DNA of 64,000 nucleotides, taken from positions 62,001-126,000 of the forward strand of contig JALNQF010000123.1 of assembly GCA_028456385.1 (NCBI GenBank), read 5' to 3'. Made by a program: the position numbers and the translations under genes. Within the stretch, counting starts at the first letter, position 1. Each line of letters opens with the position of its first letter. Below, piece after piece: positions 1-11,942 of the stretch. This DNA is from Ophiosphaerella korrae. Lineage: Eukaryota; Ascomycota; Dothideomycetes; Pleosporales; Phaeosphaeriaceae. The notes beneath the pieces were generated by a model. It was not told the DNA's origin, searched no databases, and saw only the letters and a list, made by a program, of their open reading frames with translations.

Positions 1-1
1 T

Positions 2-1237
2 AGCACTCCATCGAGCTCTGCCGGCTATCCGGTTAGCTCTCCCTCAAGCTCCGCCGGGTATCCTGTGTCTTCTCCATCAAGCTCTGCTGGCTACCCTGTA
101 TCATCCCCATCTAGCTCCAAGCCTGTACCGTCGTCCTCTTCGGTCGGCTACTCGGCCTCAACTCCAGCTAGTAGCTCTGGATATTCAGCTTCCACTCCTG
201 CTAGCAGCTCCGGATACTCCGCTTCTACTCCAGCAAGCAGCTCCGGATACTCAGCTTCAACTCCAGCTAGCAGTTCTGGATATTCCATAACTACACCGGC
301 CAGCAGCTCAGGAACCGGCTACTCAACAAAGCCGTCTACCACTGAGTATACCACCTATACCACCACGACTGTTTGCCCCATCACTCAAACTCATGGCACT
401 CAGATCATCACCACTTCAACCACCAGCACCATCACCATCACGTCTTGCAAGGGCGGATGCCACCATGAGACTATCTACCCTACCCCTACTCCTACACCTT
501 CCGTGTACCAGCCTCCCCAAGATGTCACGACAACCATCACTCAAACTACCTACACTTGGGTCCCTTGCTCGACCCCGGTTGGTCAAAGTGGCTACTCTAC
601 AATTTACTCCACTTACCTGACTCCCTCATACTACACTCAGACTTTGACATCCACCATCTACGGCTGTGGCGGAAAGTCCTGCGCGACCGGTGGTGTACCA
701 GCCCCGCCCAAGCCCACCGACAACACGCCAGTCTACCCTGCCAACACCCCGGTGCCTCAGCCTCCCGTTCCTGATAACTGCCCTGCTCCCGTCACCAAGA
801 CTGTTACCGAGTATGTCAACTACCCTGCTGGCACTCCCGCTCCAGTCACCACCCAGGTCATCACTGTCACCGAGGCTGGCCAACCCCAGACTTACACCAT
901 CATCGTTCCGGGATCCAAGCCAGTTCCAACTTACTCCCATGGACCTAAGCCCTCCAGCTCCAGCACACCTCCTTACCCGACCGGCACACCCAGCGGTAGC
1001 TCGACTCCATCCGCATCTTCCGGCTACCCTACAAACCCTCGCTCTTCCTCGATTGGCTACCCCACCAACACCCCATCCTCCTCAGTTGGATATCCCACCA
1101 ACACCCCCTCCTCTTCAGTTGGCTACCCTACCAACACTCCCTCCTCCTCAGTTGGCTACCCCACCAGCACTCCAACTCCTTCATCGAAGCCAACTCCCAG
1201 CCCCTCTGGCTACCCTAGCTATGGCGGTTACTACTAA
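2..1237 (+). CDS. Ser/Thr/Pro-rich repetitive cell-surface protein, 5' partial
   Basis: The reading frame is open from the first codon of the window to TAA at 1235-1237, so 411 residues of the C-terminal part are visible and the true start lies outside. It is built of tandem 8-13 residue repeats: SSSAGYPVSSP units, then SSSGYSASTPA units, a middle section with scattered Cys in Thr-rich context (TTTTVCP, TSCKGGCH, YGCGGKSCATGG), then SSSVGYPTNTP units. This composition is typical of heavily O-glycosylated, secreted or wall-bound fungal proteins. No hydrophobic GPI-anchor tail is seen; the protein ends in a Gly/Tyr-rich stretch. A signal peptide cannot be judged because the N-terminus is missing. 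A wall or adhesion role is inferred from composition only. Confidence 0.75.
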   Translation, partial: STPSSSAGYPVSSPSSSAGYPVSSPSSSAGYPVSSPSSSKPVPSSSSVGYSASTPASSSGYSASTPASSSGYSASTPASSSGYSASTPASSSGYSITTPASSSGTGYSTKPSTTEYTTYTTTTVCPITQTHGTQIITTSTTSTITITSCKGGCHHETIYPTPTPTPSVYQPPQDVTTTITQTTYTWVPCSTPVGQSGYSTIYSTYLTPSYYTQTLTSTIYGCGGKSCATGGVPAPPKPTDNTPVYPANTPVPQPPVPDNCPAPVTKTVTEYVNYPAGTPAPVTTQVITVTEAGQPQTYTIIVPGSKPVPTYSHGPKPSSSSTPPYPTGTPSGSSTPSASSGYPTNPRSSSIGYPTNTPSSSVGYPTNTPSSSVGYPTNTPSSSVGYPTSTPTPSSKPTPSPSGYPSYGGYY

Positions 1238-3822
1238 GCTCTACCGCATCTGACGAGCTTACCTCCTTTGGTCTCACTTCAAAAACGTGGTTGATTGGTG
1301 CAGTCCATGAAACTCTACACCGGTACTCAATACACAGGCGAGCACTTGGTATCTTTAATGTCAGCGAGATATGCTGAGATGTCTTCTTCGGGGGGCAGTT
1401 CACTCCTTGGTCATGCATAGCCGGGGCGTTCACATGTTTTGGGTTGCGATTTTTAGGTCTTTTTTAATTTCTAGACTTTCCTTTTTGTACGTAGCTACCC
1501 TTTGTTGAAATGTCGGCATAGAATGATCGCGGAATGATCACATGTGGGATATTTAGTAGATGAATGATATTGAATCTAATCTTAGTCGCTCCTTGATCTT
1601 GTGTGTTCTGTTTCCCTTGTGCTTTTTTTTACACGCAAAAGCCCCAGTAGCGTCTCGAACGCGTGACCCAGACGAAAAAGGCAAGTAAAGGTAGAAGTTG
1701 AAATCACGCGTTTGCTCCGAAGCTTGTGGGTACCTGGTGAACGGCAATGAGGTGGCTCTCAAGCGGTGAGAATAAACAAGTTTGAAATAGTAATATCTGA
1801 CGCTGACGGACGCGCGAAATCAATACCGGTAGAAAAGCCTCTATCTGACCACCATGCTGACGCGGTTGTGGAGCGCAGGAAAACCAATGGCTCCAGCACA
1901 GCCTACATCTCGCGAATATGGGTTTACTTTGGGTTAGCATGTCTCTCACCATCGCATCAGCAGTGCCAACTGCTCGAGTATAAGGCATCAGTACCAGGCA
2001 TCAGTACCAGCCCGGTTGACTTCAGTGGTGAGACCCGAGCGACCTGTATCAGGTAAGTATGAGGAACAGATCTTTTGAACATTTCTCATCGTTCAAGCAA
2101 CTTGGAATCACCTCAAGATAGCGAAAGCGATACGCAATGTTATCAAAGGATGTATTTGACTCTTTGAGACGAATTGATGGCACGCTTGGCGACAGTACAA
2201 TACAACACAATACACAAATGTTCAAAGCAGTGAAGACAACCCAGCGAATTTGATAATAATTCACTGTGTGCACCACAGGCAAATTTATAGAATTTCTGAT
2301 CAAACATACCGACGCTCTATTCAAGTTAAATTCGCCACTATCCTCAACCATAGTGGCACATGTAGCAATGATCAAACAATCGACGTGCAACATGTCAATT
2401 AATATCAAACTGCCTCTCTACACAGCTACAAAGGCCAACATGTGCTTCAAAACCATGCTTTCATCTTCTCACTTGACCATTTAGTGCTCATGGTATTTTA
2501 TAAAGAATACCTAAAACTGCTCTGATTTCACATATCTTCTCTATTGCATAAAGCCGCCCTGCGTCACAGCGATAAAAAAACAGAGCAAAAGGAACAACAA
2601 GCTCAGTAACTCCAAACTAGTACATCAAAATCCCCATGCCTGTCACACGCGTCGCAGGCGCGAAAATCTCCCCAAAGGAACCCCCCCCCCCTTACCCCCT
2701 ACCACCTCCAAAAAAAAAAACAGGACATGGAAACAGAGCAAAAGCCTCCAAAAGCACTGATATCGAAGCCCAACAACACACAAATGTCCTTTGAGGCACA
2801 TCAGCGGCAAATCCACACAGCCCAGATCCCAACGAGGCATTGCATGGAGCAGCACCTAAAACCTGCATTGCGCAATCCACCGCCCACGCCTATCCCTAGC
2901 ATTTCAAAAAGCGTTAATCGATACATGCACCGTTTGGTCAAGTTCTCCATGGCAACGAGTTGCAGAAGGTGCAAACTTCACGTCATGAAAACCCCCCCCC
3001 CCCCCCCTTCTCCCTGAGAGAAGAACACCCCCCCCTCCCCCTTTCAAGTGCTCTGGAGCATATCAGTACACGTCGATGTGGTATTCCCAGGCAAGTTCTG
3101 CACACGAGTAGCACGCCTCGCTCCATCCACTACCATGATAGACCGCGTTGAAGATCTGTGAACACACTACATGTCGCGGCGTAGACAGGGCTAGCAGGTA
3201 ATGCCTTCCTCCAGCGTTACAGTACGCACGCGCCGCGAAGAAGGTTGCGTCGTTGTCAAGCAGGTAATGGGTATGGCATGTGGAAAGGAAGGGGTGTGTC
3301 GTAGCCGTCAACGAATATCAACGATACGTCCATATTCAATCAGGGATGCAGGTGACAAGTAGACTGCATCATCACTTGCCTACAGTGCATTCCCCACTCC
3401 ACCCATCCCTATTAATAGCGTACCCATCCACCCATCAACATGATCAAAAAGTGGTACGCGCACGGATCATCAGTTCGCACAAACCAGGATCACCGCCAAG
3501 CACGAGGTTACAATAGACGCGCGCGATCGATCTATGTGCGGCGGTAAAAATAGATAATTGGCTGAAAGTCATCTACATAGAAGTGAATAAATTTGATAGG
3601 GCCCAGGAATTTTCGGGTGGGGAAATGGGAACAGGATGATATTGTTTATCAGATGGCACACAGAAGAGAGTGTTGGGGTATATGGCGGGAAAAAGAGAAA
3701 CAAGGACCCTCTCCAAACCGGACCGAAAGTGGTGTGAAGAAACCAAATGTGGGTTTGCTGGATCCGACTATTATGATGAATAGAGATCAATCTCAAGGTG
3801 TGGAGAGAGGCGTCGACGTGAA
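1238..3822. other. Intergenic, no gene recognised
   Basis: About 2.6 kb between the convergent ends of the flanking genes. Only short unconvincing frames are present. It holds homopolymer runs: C11 at 2681-2691, an A run near 2709-2720 and C16 at 2992-3007. No tRNA or transposon signature was found. Confidence 0.6.
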
Positions 3823-6025
3823 TTAAGCGTTGATGATGAGGTTGCGTTGGCTGGCGTCTTCAGGGTAGTTGCCGAAAACAAAGCGGAAGAGTTCACGTAA
3901 CCACTTCCACTGCTCACTGCGAGCCAGCCATTGTACGGATCGGCCAATCTCAAGTGCGGTCAATCTGCGCAGTGGTTGCTGGTGAGCTGTCTTTAGTGTT
4001 GGGTCTGTCAGAACGAGGTTCCTGTAGTTATCGAAAAGCCGAATTTGCCAGGTGATTGTTCCGAAGCTGTTGGAAGGAAGTGCACGTAGGAAGTCTGGCA
4101 GCGGTATTTGACGGTTATAGCCTGTGTTGATTGCTGCCTTGAAAATTAGGCCTTTCAGACGAATCAGGTTCTGGTCTTCGCGACCTGCGGTTGCAGTAGA
4201 TGAGGTGTGAACAGAAGCATCAGAATACGTGGAGAGATTGGAAGAAGATGATGACCAACGGTCATGCGTGCGAGTCATGCCAGCCTCAGGACCTAAAACA
4301 AGGATATTAGGAACATTGGGTTCCTCGGCAGGCGAAAACTCTTCCCGGTCATCAAAGATAGTGGTGGGTGTTTCTGGTTGCTGAGGAGTTTGCATGCGCG
4401 AGGCAATTGCAGAGTGGTAGGTATCATCGGCACTAGAAGATCGCGCCGATCTTTCTGAATAAGCGTTGCTCGAGCGGGACACAGAGGAGTGCCCCACAGA
4501 GAAAGCGTATTGAGTGGGGCGTGGGGTACCACGTTCGGGTCGTACCTGTGTCCAGCCCTCACGAAACAGGTCGCACAACTCCCAACATGCCTGTATGGCA
4601 GATCCTAGCAACTCTTCATCGGCAGGTTTACCGTCACGACTGTTTTGCCGCAGACTAAAAAGCATCTCGGCCAACGACCAACATGCATGCAGCAGTGAAT
4701 CAGTCTCTTCTGGCAATGAAGTGCGTTGCTTCATGAGACGATGGCACAATGTCAAGTAAAAGTCAAGGGTGCGCTCCCTAAATGTCTCGGGTAGTGTGCG
4801 GTCGTGGGCATTGTACAAGTGGTTGTTCAGTTCGAAACTAACGCGTAGGACTGAGTCAGACGTCTGGTCGCCCCTTTGCCGTACGTCAAACAGGGCTTGA
4901 CAAAAGTCTCGGCAAAGCTCCAAAGTCGGCCTGACTTGGGCCGACGGGTGCTCGGCGCGGCTTTCGTAGAGTTTTTGGCACAGTCGCCAACATGTCCTCC
5001 AGGCGTGTTCCTGGATGTCGGCACTTCCACCAGAGTAATACTTGAACATTCGTTGTCTGTGGTTCTGGCTGAGCTTAGCGAGAGAATTGCACAGGGTCCA
5101 GCACTCGTCCAAGGCGCTGTGCAGCGCCTGTATTTCCTTTTCCACTTGGTTCATGCCGTACAGCGCCTCACCAATGGTTTGAGCTGGGACTGCTTCGACG
5201 TCTCCAGCCTGTGACTGTGTTTGCGAGGGCGATTCCTGTGATAGCGAGGATTGGCTCCCATCCAAGTCAATGGACGAGCTCCCAGACGAGTCGGCGGTCG
5301 CGTTGTCATCGTTTTCAGCAATGTCTTTGGAGATTAGCATGGAATTGGCAGGCTGGCCCATGGCATGACGTACCTGCGAGGTTGACGCTCATGCGCACGC
5401 TCCGGCGCTGGTTGTCGTCGTCGAATTCTTGGCGTGTTTGTGCGCGGGGGGTGGTGCGGTCGGAGGTGGTCGGGGGCACCGTGGTGTCGATTTGGGTGGC
5501 ATGAGAGTGAGTCTGGGCATCTTTTTGGTCGAGGTCAGGAATCATGTTGGCCTCTGGCGTCGAGGGCGAGACGACGGCAGTGCTGTCTGAAGTATTGGCC
5601 GTCGACGAGGCGCCAGACATGCTCATGCGCTCCTGGAGGGGGGGTGGGCAGTCAGTCAGCGGCTGGAGAGGTGGTGCAAAGACAAGCTACCATGCTCGAG
5701 GCGAAACAAAACATACAAATTGTTTGAAATGGGCAGGCGCGTGGATGACGGATGGCGGAGCATCATCCGAGTCGGCGCGGGTGCGCGGCGGCACTGTCGT
5801 GTCCAGCCGATTCGGGTTGGGCTTTGCACGACTGTCATGGCTCACGGGGCTGACGATGTCGTCGGTTGCAGGCGAGCGCATGTCCTCCTGGGCGTCCTCG
5901 TCGATGTCGGTGGTGTCGGTGGTGCAGGTGCCATTGCTGTCGACGGGCGAGGGGTCGACGGTGGCAGGATAGGGACTGGGAGGGGCAAGGTGGTCCGAGG
6001 CAGATGACGATCTTGGGGCGTCCAT
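3823..6025 (-). CDS. Conserved fungal protein of unknown function, 689 aa, three exons
   Basis: Model: exons 6025-5717, 5632-5374 and 5324-3823. Intron 1 (84 bp) starts GTATGT, has a CTGAC branch site and ends CCAG, phase 0. Intron 2 (49 bp) starts GTACGT, has TGCTAATC and ends AAAG, phase 1. The joined frame is open for 689 codons. The first ~230 residues are Ser/Thr/Asp/Pro-rich and look disordered. Residues ~240-430 are helical and rich in Trp, Leu and Cys (ECWTLCNSLAKL, AWRTCWRLCQKLYE, ACWSLAEMLF), suggesting a repeated helical unit. A Ser-rich linker follows, then a compact C-terminal domain with SVQWLARSEQWKWLRELF. I do not recognise the family and assign no function. The exon-3 ATG at 5361 falls inside intron 2 and is not the start. 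Confidence 0.8.
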
Positions 6026-6832
6026 TAGTATTATTCATGCGTCTGTTCGTGCAGACGCAGATGCAACTGCAGGCGCAGTTCTTGGGGGGGTGGGGGGAGG
6101 GGGAGGGGGCACCTATTTGAGAAGACGTGCGAAAAAGGCGCAGGCGAGCTGGGAGAGTCGGTATATGGGCTGAATGCAGACTTGAGGTGGCCGGCGGCTG
6201 TGGGCGAAGGCATCAGTTGGGTTGTTGTCGCCATGCTGGGCCTTTTGCTGGTCTGCACACAGGCAAGGCGGCCAACTGCGCTGCCTGGATGGCCGCGGGC
6301 AGGCAAATCAGGGCGAGATGCGCGCGGAAGGCGTTGCGACGCTGCGACCTGCAACGTGCAACACTGGCGAGTGCTCAAGCGCTGGCAGGGAAGAAAGACA
6401 AGCAGGATTGGATGCAGGCACGCTTATACACGCGACGAGGAGCAGGCCGGCTGCCAAAGGAGCGACGGTGGGCGATGGATGGTGAATAACGCAAATGTCG
6501 TGTCGAATCGTGTCGGGTCGTGGCGTGGAGCGTCGAGGGAGAGTCGGCCATGGGCCATGTCTCTCCATCCTCCCCGGTGGAGCTCGCCCATCGCCAGTAT
6601 TGTCACTCCTCGCCGGCCCAGAACCACAGCCGTCCACAGGCCGTGCTTGGCCGTCACGGGGCCAATCGCAGCCACCAACACCTCGCAGCCCCAGGGATGG
6701 CTTGCCCATTAAGCGCCCGGGGGCCACTAGCTGATAGCTGCTCTGCCATTCCATGGCCCTGGGAACCACCCGCTCGCAAGAATAGACCCCAGGGCACCTC
6801 CTCTGCGCGCAGCTGAAAACCTCCGACACAGA

Positions 6833-6877
6833 CTCACCACGCTCACCACACTCGCCACGCTCACCACGCTCGCCACA
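6833..6877. repeat. 9-bp minisatellite, five units
   Basis: Five tandem copies of CTCRCCACR (CTCACCACG, CTCACCACA, CTCGCCACG, CTCACCACG, CTCGCCACA) are read directly from the sequence. Confidence 0.85.
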
Positions 6878-7267
6878 CCCACTGCCACCGTTCTTCTCCT
6901 GATCTCCTGCACCGCGCATGCAAGCTCGTCTGCAGCGTCGACGCCTGCGGCCGCCAAGCCAGCCCGCCCGCCTAATGCGCTGCCGGCCACACCTCGCGAC
7001 TTGCCTTATCCAGACGCCTTTGTGCGTGCGCCAGCCTGCCAGCTGCCAGCCCTGCACCGTTGCGGCACAGCAGCTGGGCAGCCTCCCCCCGTCTGACTGT
7101 TTCCCTTCTCGCCATCAGCAATCCGGCCCTACGTCCGGCCACCTCGCTTCGACGTGGCCACCTCACACCAAATCGCCATTGGCATGCCACTTCGCCATCC
7201 CCGTCCTGCATTTCGCTTCTGCCCTCACAGCACCTCAGCGGCCTCGGTCGCAGATTACAGGCTCCCT

Positions 7268-7275
<8 letters not shown>

Positions 7276-7328
<53 letters not shown>

Positions 7329-7329
7329 A
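7276..7329. repeat. (TAC)n microsatellite
   Basis: About 18 uninterrupted CTA/TAC triplets follow a short CCA run. It lies in non-coding DNA and would be a useful length-polymorphic marker. Confidence 0.95.
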
Positions 7330-8952
7330 GTAAGCCAGCTAACGCCCCTGCATCCATGTAACTCGTGCCGCAGCCGCGCATACTATTAGCCGCGCCCATG
7401 GCTTGTTATCATGGGCCTGGCGTTGATCCGAGGCCCACTATCCGGCCTACCTACGTGCTGTCCCTAACATGTCAGGCATGAGGTTGCAGCCCTGGTCGTT
7501 CTGACAGAACCTTACAGCGACTCTTCGTGTCTGCCGGTGTTTTGTCGATATCTAGTTGATTGGCCTTGGCTATCAGCACCACAAACCAACCCACAAAACA
7601 AATGCTGTCCGGAACATCACCAATACAAGGTTCGCAGATGCTGCAGCAATCCGAGCCTCAAAGCCACTTGCACACCCCACTTCCCCCGTCCCACATCCGT
7701 CCAAGCACCCCCTTCGCAAAGCTCCATCCATCCCCGCGCCCTGAAATCCATGGGCGCTTATTGCTGCCTCCTCTTTGGTAAATGTTTCCACCAACACCAC
7801 CATTACGCAACCATGCCTGTCTGCTTCGAGAACCCGCGTGATCAGATATCTTTTCTAACAAACTTCCGGCATGCCATCGTCGGATCCGCGCCCCATTCCA
7901 AACACTTATGCATCGTGCAGCACATCGCATCGGGGCATTGAAGGCCTCGGCGCAAATTGTCCAGTAGAATAAACGACGGATGTGCTATTTCCTTCGCCTC
8001 AAACCCAACCGTCCAACCTGACCGTTAACCATGCGGCGAAACCAGTGAGACACTGATAACGCCCTCCAAAACTAACGCCTTGAGCGTGCCATCGATGCTC
8101 CGATTCCATAATTTGCGCGCGATATCAGCCCGCCCAAAGCGTCAGCCTCGCCTCAAACTAGAAGGACACACAGTCTGCCTTGCCCCACGGTTCCCCTTCT
8201 GTACAGCCCTGTGAACTATCGTAGTGTAGCGTGGAGATGTAGTTCATCGCCTACGCTCAAACAGACGTAGATCTTCATATCCACTAACACTGCGCACTGC
8301 GCACTGCATCCCCGATACACAGGTGCCCGCCGCCACATTCTCATCAAACTTCAATATTGCCATTGTCACCGTGAGCTAGAGTTTATTTCCTTCTACGCCT
8401 TGCATCCAACACAAACTTTCCCAACGAAGAATTTCATTTGTTTCTAGTCACGGGACTTGCCAGCGCATCGTTCTCGTCAACGCCCTCCTCACATACTTCC
8501 CCCAAACTTCCCCCAAACTTCCTCCCATAATGTCACACACGCCACTCCCTTTGCTCACCAGCAACCGTTAGTGCTTACCCCCAACCTTATCCACATCCAT
8601 CATACTCCTACTCCCACTCCCACTCCCCTCCAGCCCTACCCCACCTCCATTGCACACTATCACCAAAATCTCCGTCTCGTTTCGTACCCAGCTCCACTCA
8701 CCGCACTTGATCCGCGATCCCCCACCCACTCACGCGTCAGACCTAGCCGCCTGGCTCTTGCCCGTTGGCGCGGGGCTGGAAACGGCCTGTCGGAGACGAG
8801 ACTAAGTCTGCCAAAGAAAATAGCAGGCTGCGGGCAGGGCAATGCTGTCTGCTTGTCGGATGGTGAGATATCGCCTTGCCTAGATGCACGTCGAGTTGTT
8901 TGGCTAGGCGTTGGGCTTCTGTGCGTTGGTATTACTTTTGCGTATCGGTGTG

Positions 8953-8974
8953 TTTTTTTTTTTTTTTTTTTTTT
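8953..8974. repeat. Poly-T tract of about 22 bases
   Basis: An uninterrupted T run is followed by GCTTTTTTGG. It is non-coding and prone to length error in sequencing. Confidence 0.9.
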
Positions 8975-10408
8975 GCTTTTTTGGTTGCGCAGACGATTTG
9001 ATGAGACGTACGACGGGGCACGATTGGAGCTGCATATGCGGGTGTTTTGTGCGCTTTGATCCGAGTGATGCGAGGTGTGTTTGGGCGTTTGGATCTTCAG
9101 CCCCTGTGAGGATTTGTCAAGGTTTGATGCTTTATTTGAGTTGTGTCAATGTTTGTCTGTTTTTGTGGAGAGAGTTTCTCGTCGCCTTGTGCTGCTTCGG
9201 ATCGTTTATGCTTTTGATCGGAGACCAGGCCGGCGTGTTCGGGTGTCTTAGGTATCGGTTCGATTGTGAGTTTAGATGTTGAGAGTAGGCCTGGACGTAG
9301 GCATTGGGTATGCGTATACACTTATTTGTACCAGAACACAGCTGTATGACACTAGTTCAATCAGGCCAAATACAGATAAAGGGTGAATAGCAAATATTCA
9401 CTGCAGCCAGCCGCAGTCTTCGAACTTGGTATTATCATTTTGAGCTACGCCTTTTGCCATAATCTCTCATTACAACACCTTGACCAAGTAATTTGATATT
9501 AATTCCCACGGGATATAGTTGGCCCAGAAGTATCGCAATCACAATCACAATCACAGAGCTTATGTTTAGAGCGCCTGCAGGCGTTGATACTGGACTTGCT
9601 TTATTGAAGGCGGCCTTGTAAGCACGGACAGATCGCACAAGTCCGCAGGCCGATCAAGTTTTCCTCCAAGTCGAACGTATCACTTATCGAAGAAGACGTC
9701 GGTATGGAACCTAATTAGAAAGCAATAAGTCAAGTGCTGTGTTGATGAAGGGCAGTATCCTATATTTTGCCTCCAGTCATTGCAGGCGTGCCAGCTTGAA
9801 GTGTGATGCTTATTTATGCGTCTTGCATCTCGCATATCTATACGCTTGATATCGCCAGCCCAAAGATACGTTGCTTTACTTCCAAGGCCCAAAGTATCTT
9901 TGTGTATGAATCCAGCGTTCGGAAGACAAACAATTGTTTTCCACAAGGCTGACATGAGCGAAAATCAACAGAGATTGATGAGTCATCCGTGTCAAATAGT
10001 TTATTGCCCATTTTGGACTCGGCTTGTGCCATTCCAAGCAAGTGCAGATGATCAAATGCTGAAGTGATTGCAGCTATGGAATCTGCTGGTCCACGTGTTC
10101 AAACGCAGGTTAGAGAAGAAATTGCAATATAGTGACCTGTGGCTCTTGTATGACAATGCCCATTAGGCGGCCTGAGTATGGGTCTTATCTATATTATTGA
10201 ATGGTGTGCTGTTGTGGATTCTTTGCCTGGATTTCCATGGAGAGTGCCTTCTCGAGCACCAGCCCGGGTGTAATACTATCTGTATTAGGCAACCACGGAC
10301 ATCAACGTTACTGCCCCACCCCGCTTTCGTGGAGCGGACCATTTACATATCCCATTTCTCAAGAAATTCTTAGTTGGACTGCTAATTATATAAACATCTG
10401 AGTCGATC

Positions 10409-11598
10409 ATGCCCCGCGTTGGGCGCACGTCCAGAAATACGAGTCGCGACTCTCCCTATAAACCTCACGAGACGATGAGCCTTACTCAAGAATCACCTTA
10501 TGCTCCGATCGGCTCTGAGAAGGGGGAGATTCGAATACTGCAACTTGCGCCTGGCAAATACGATGATGTAATCGAGATGCGCCTCATTCCCTGCAACCTA
10601 TTCGACGAAGCGCACACCCTTTCGCAACCCAACTTATTCACACTTTGCATCTTTCGGCAACTGATCCACGCGACAAAATCTTCAATCTCCTCGGAATATC
10701 GAAATTTTTCGGTACAGACATTATAGCCGATTATACCAAGTCTGTTCACAAAGTATTCCTAGAAGCCATGGTTACTACATTGCTGGAAGGAATGTTTGAA
10801 GCATATCTCTTCATGCCACTGCAACCACTACAGGAACAAAATGGCCTAGAACCATTTCCACACTCCATATCTTGGGCCCCTAACTTAAGAATCGTAGGTG
10901 CTGCCTATAAAAGCGTGCGCGTAGAGGAAGATTACTCAGACATGTCGTCTGAGAAGAATTACCACCGCCCAATAGGAATACTTGGTCCAGGTGAATCAGT
11001 GTTTCTTTTGAAGGACCTCTTGAATAAGTATAAAAATGAACTGCCTTTCCGGCCGGTTGAGTTTTCGGATGACTTGACCCAGCTTTTGGCAGCAGGGCGT
11101 CAACTTGGCACCATTATAGAGACTTCTGGCGACTTGCTGTATAACCTAGAAGATACGTACCCAGGAATAGGGCTACCACGGGCTGTGCGCGATTGGTACC
11201 ATGATATTGCCAAGTTGAACGGTGTTTCCGCTGCTGACTTTTTACGAGTCTTGTTCAGATCGGTGTTTTATCATGAAGTCAAAGATGTACTCTTCAATTC
11301 AGAGGTTGTAGAAACACTCCTTAGTAGGGAGGGTGACCAGGCCAAGCTGTCTTTCAGAACATCACGTAAGTTAAAAACTGTTTTTGCCCAGTGTCCAAGA
11401 AATATAGCAAAACAAATTTTTCTTGTTATAGATAAGGGTCGCATCAGTGTCGCATACCATCCAAAGCCCCTCGATGGCATCCGGATAGGCGATGTCGTTG
11501 TCGGTCTCTTTGGTCTCGACTTTCCTTTCATCCTAAGAGCGAGTCACGATGGTTCGCACCGTATGGTCAATGTTGGGGCTATCGTTCTTTTTGCCTAA
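10409..11598 (+). pseudogene. HET (heterokaryon incompatibility) protein, internally deleted
   Basis: The N-terminal segment (frame from 10409) has the start of a HET protein: YAPIGSEKGEIRILQLAPG followed by DDVIEMRLIPCNLFDEA. From about 10612 the frame changes and the sequence jumps to ATDPRDKIFNLLGIS, the block that in intact family members follows the HET domain. It then runs open to 11598 and includes the C-terminal GDVVVGLFGLDFPFILR motif. The core of the HET domain, normally some 200-300 residues between these blocks and holding the EALSYVWG-type motif, is missing, and the junction is out of frame. I therefore call it a pseudogene. The 3' part alone (codons from TTG 10645) encodes 317 residues without a stop, so a truncated product cannot be excluded. 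Intact HET proteins trigger allorecognition cell death. Confidence 0.72.
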
Positions 11599-11942
11599 TG
11601 TCCTTGTTGGAGAAGTTTCGCTGGGAAGATCTGTCAACATTTGGGTACAAGAAGTACACCATTGCATAAAGATGGAGATGTAGTCCAGCTTTTTCCTTTT
11701 ATCCATGTTCCAAACGAAGGTTAAAATTATACTGAATATATGAAACGCTGTGATTTGCTATGCGCAACAATAACCTAAGTAGATGAAGTGCTCGTCCCAT
11801 TTTGTAACGTCAATCGAATGTACATTCTAGACACTCGATCAATAATAAAGCGTATTTCGTTGACAACTCACGCAAATTATCTGACCGGGCAAGAAATACC
11901 AAATATCCAAGCTCTTGGTAAACTAAAAAAGCAAGATAATTA

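Larger units (their letters stand above)
6026..10408. other. Long intergenic region, no gene recognised
   Basis: A 4.4-kb stretch upstream of the 689-aa gene. Roughly 6.1-7.1 kb is GC-rich with many overlapping open frames on both strands, none with protein-like composition. The frame at 8457-9059 reads through a poly-T tract and is not credible. Parts may be long untranslated leader or non-coding RNA, but nothing in the sequence proves it. Confidence 0.5.

Noticed and set aside
1630..1680. tRNA-like T-arm on the minus strand (GCGTTCGAGACGC)
   Set aside because: Only three of five T-stem pairs form, and no complementary acceptor strand lies upstream.
6308..7057. 249-codon minus-strand frame
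   Set aside because: A chance frame in GC-rich DNA overlapped by equal-length frames in other phases; low-complexity Arg/Gly content.
8457..9059. 200-codon plus-strand frame
   Set aside because: It reads through the poly-T tract (poly-Phe), with no domain and no codon-use signal.
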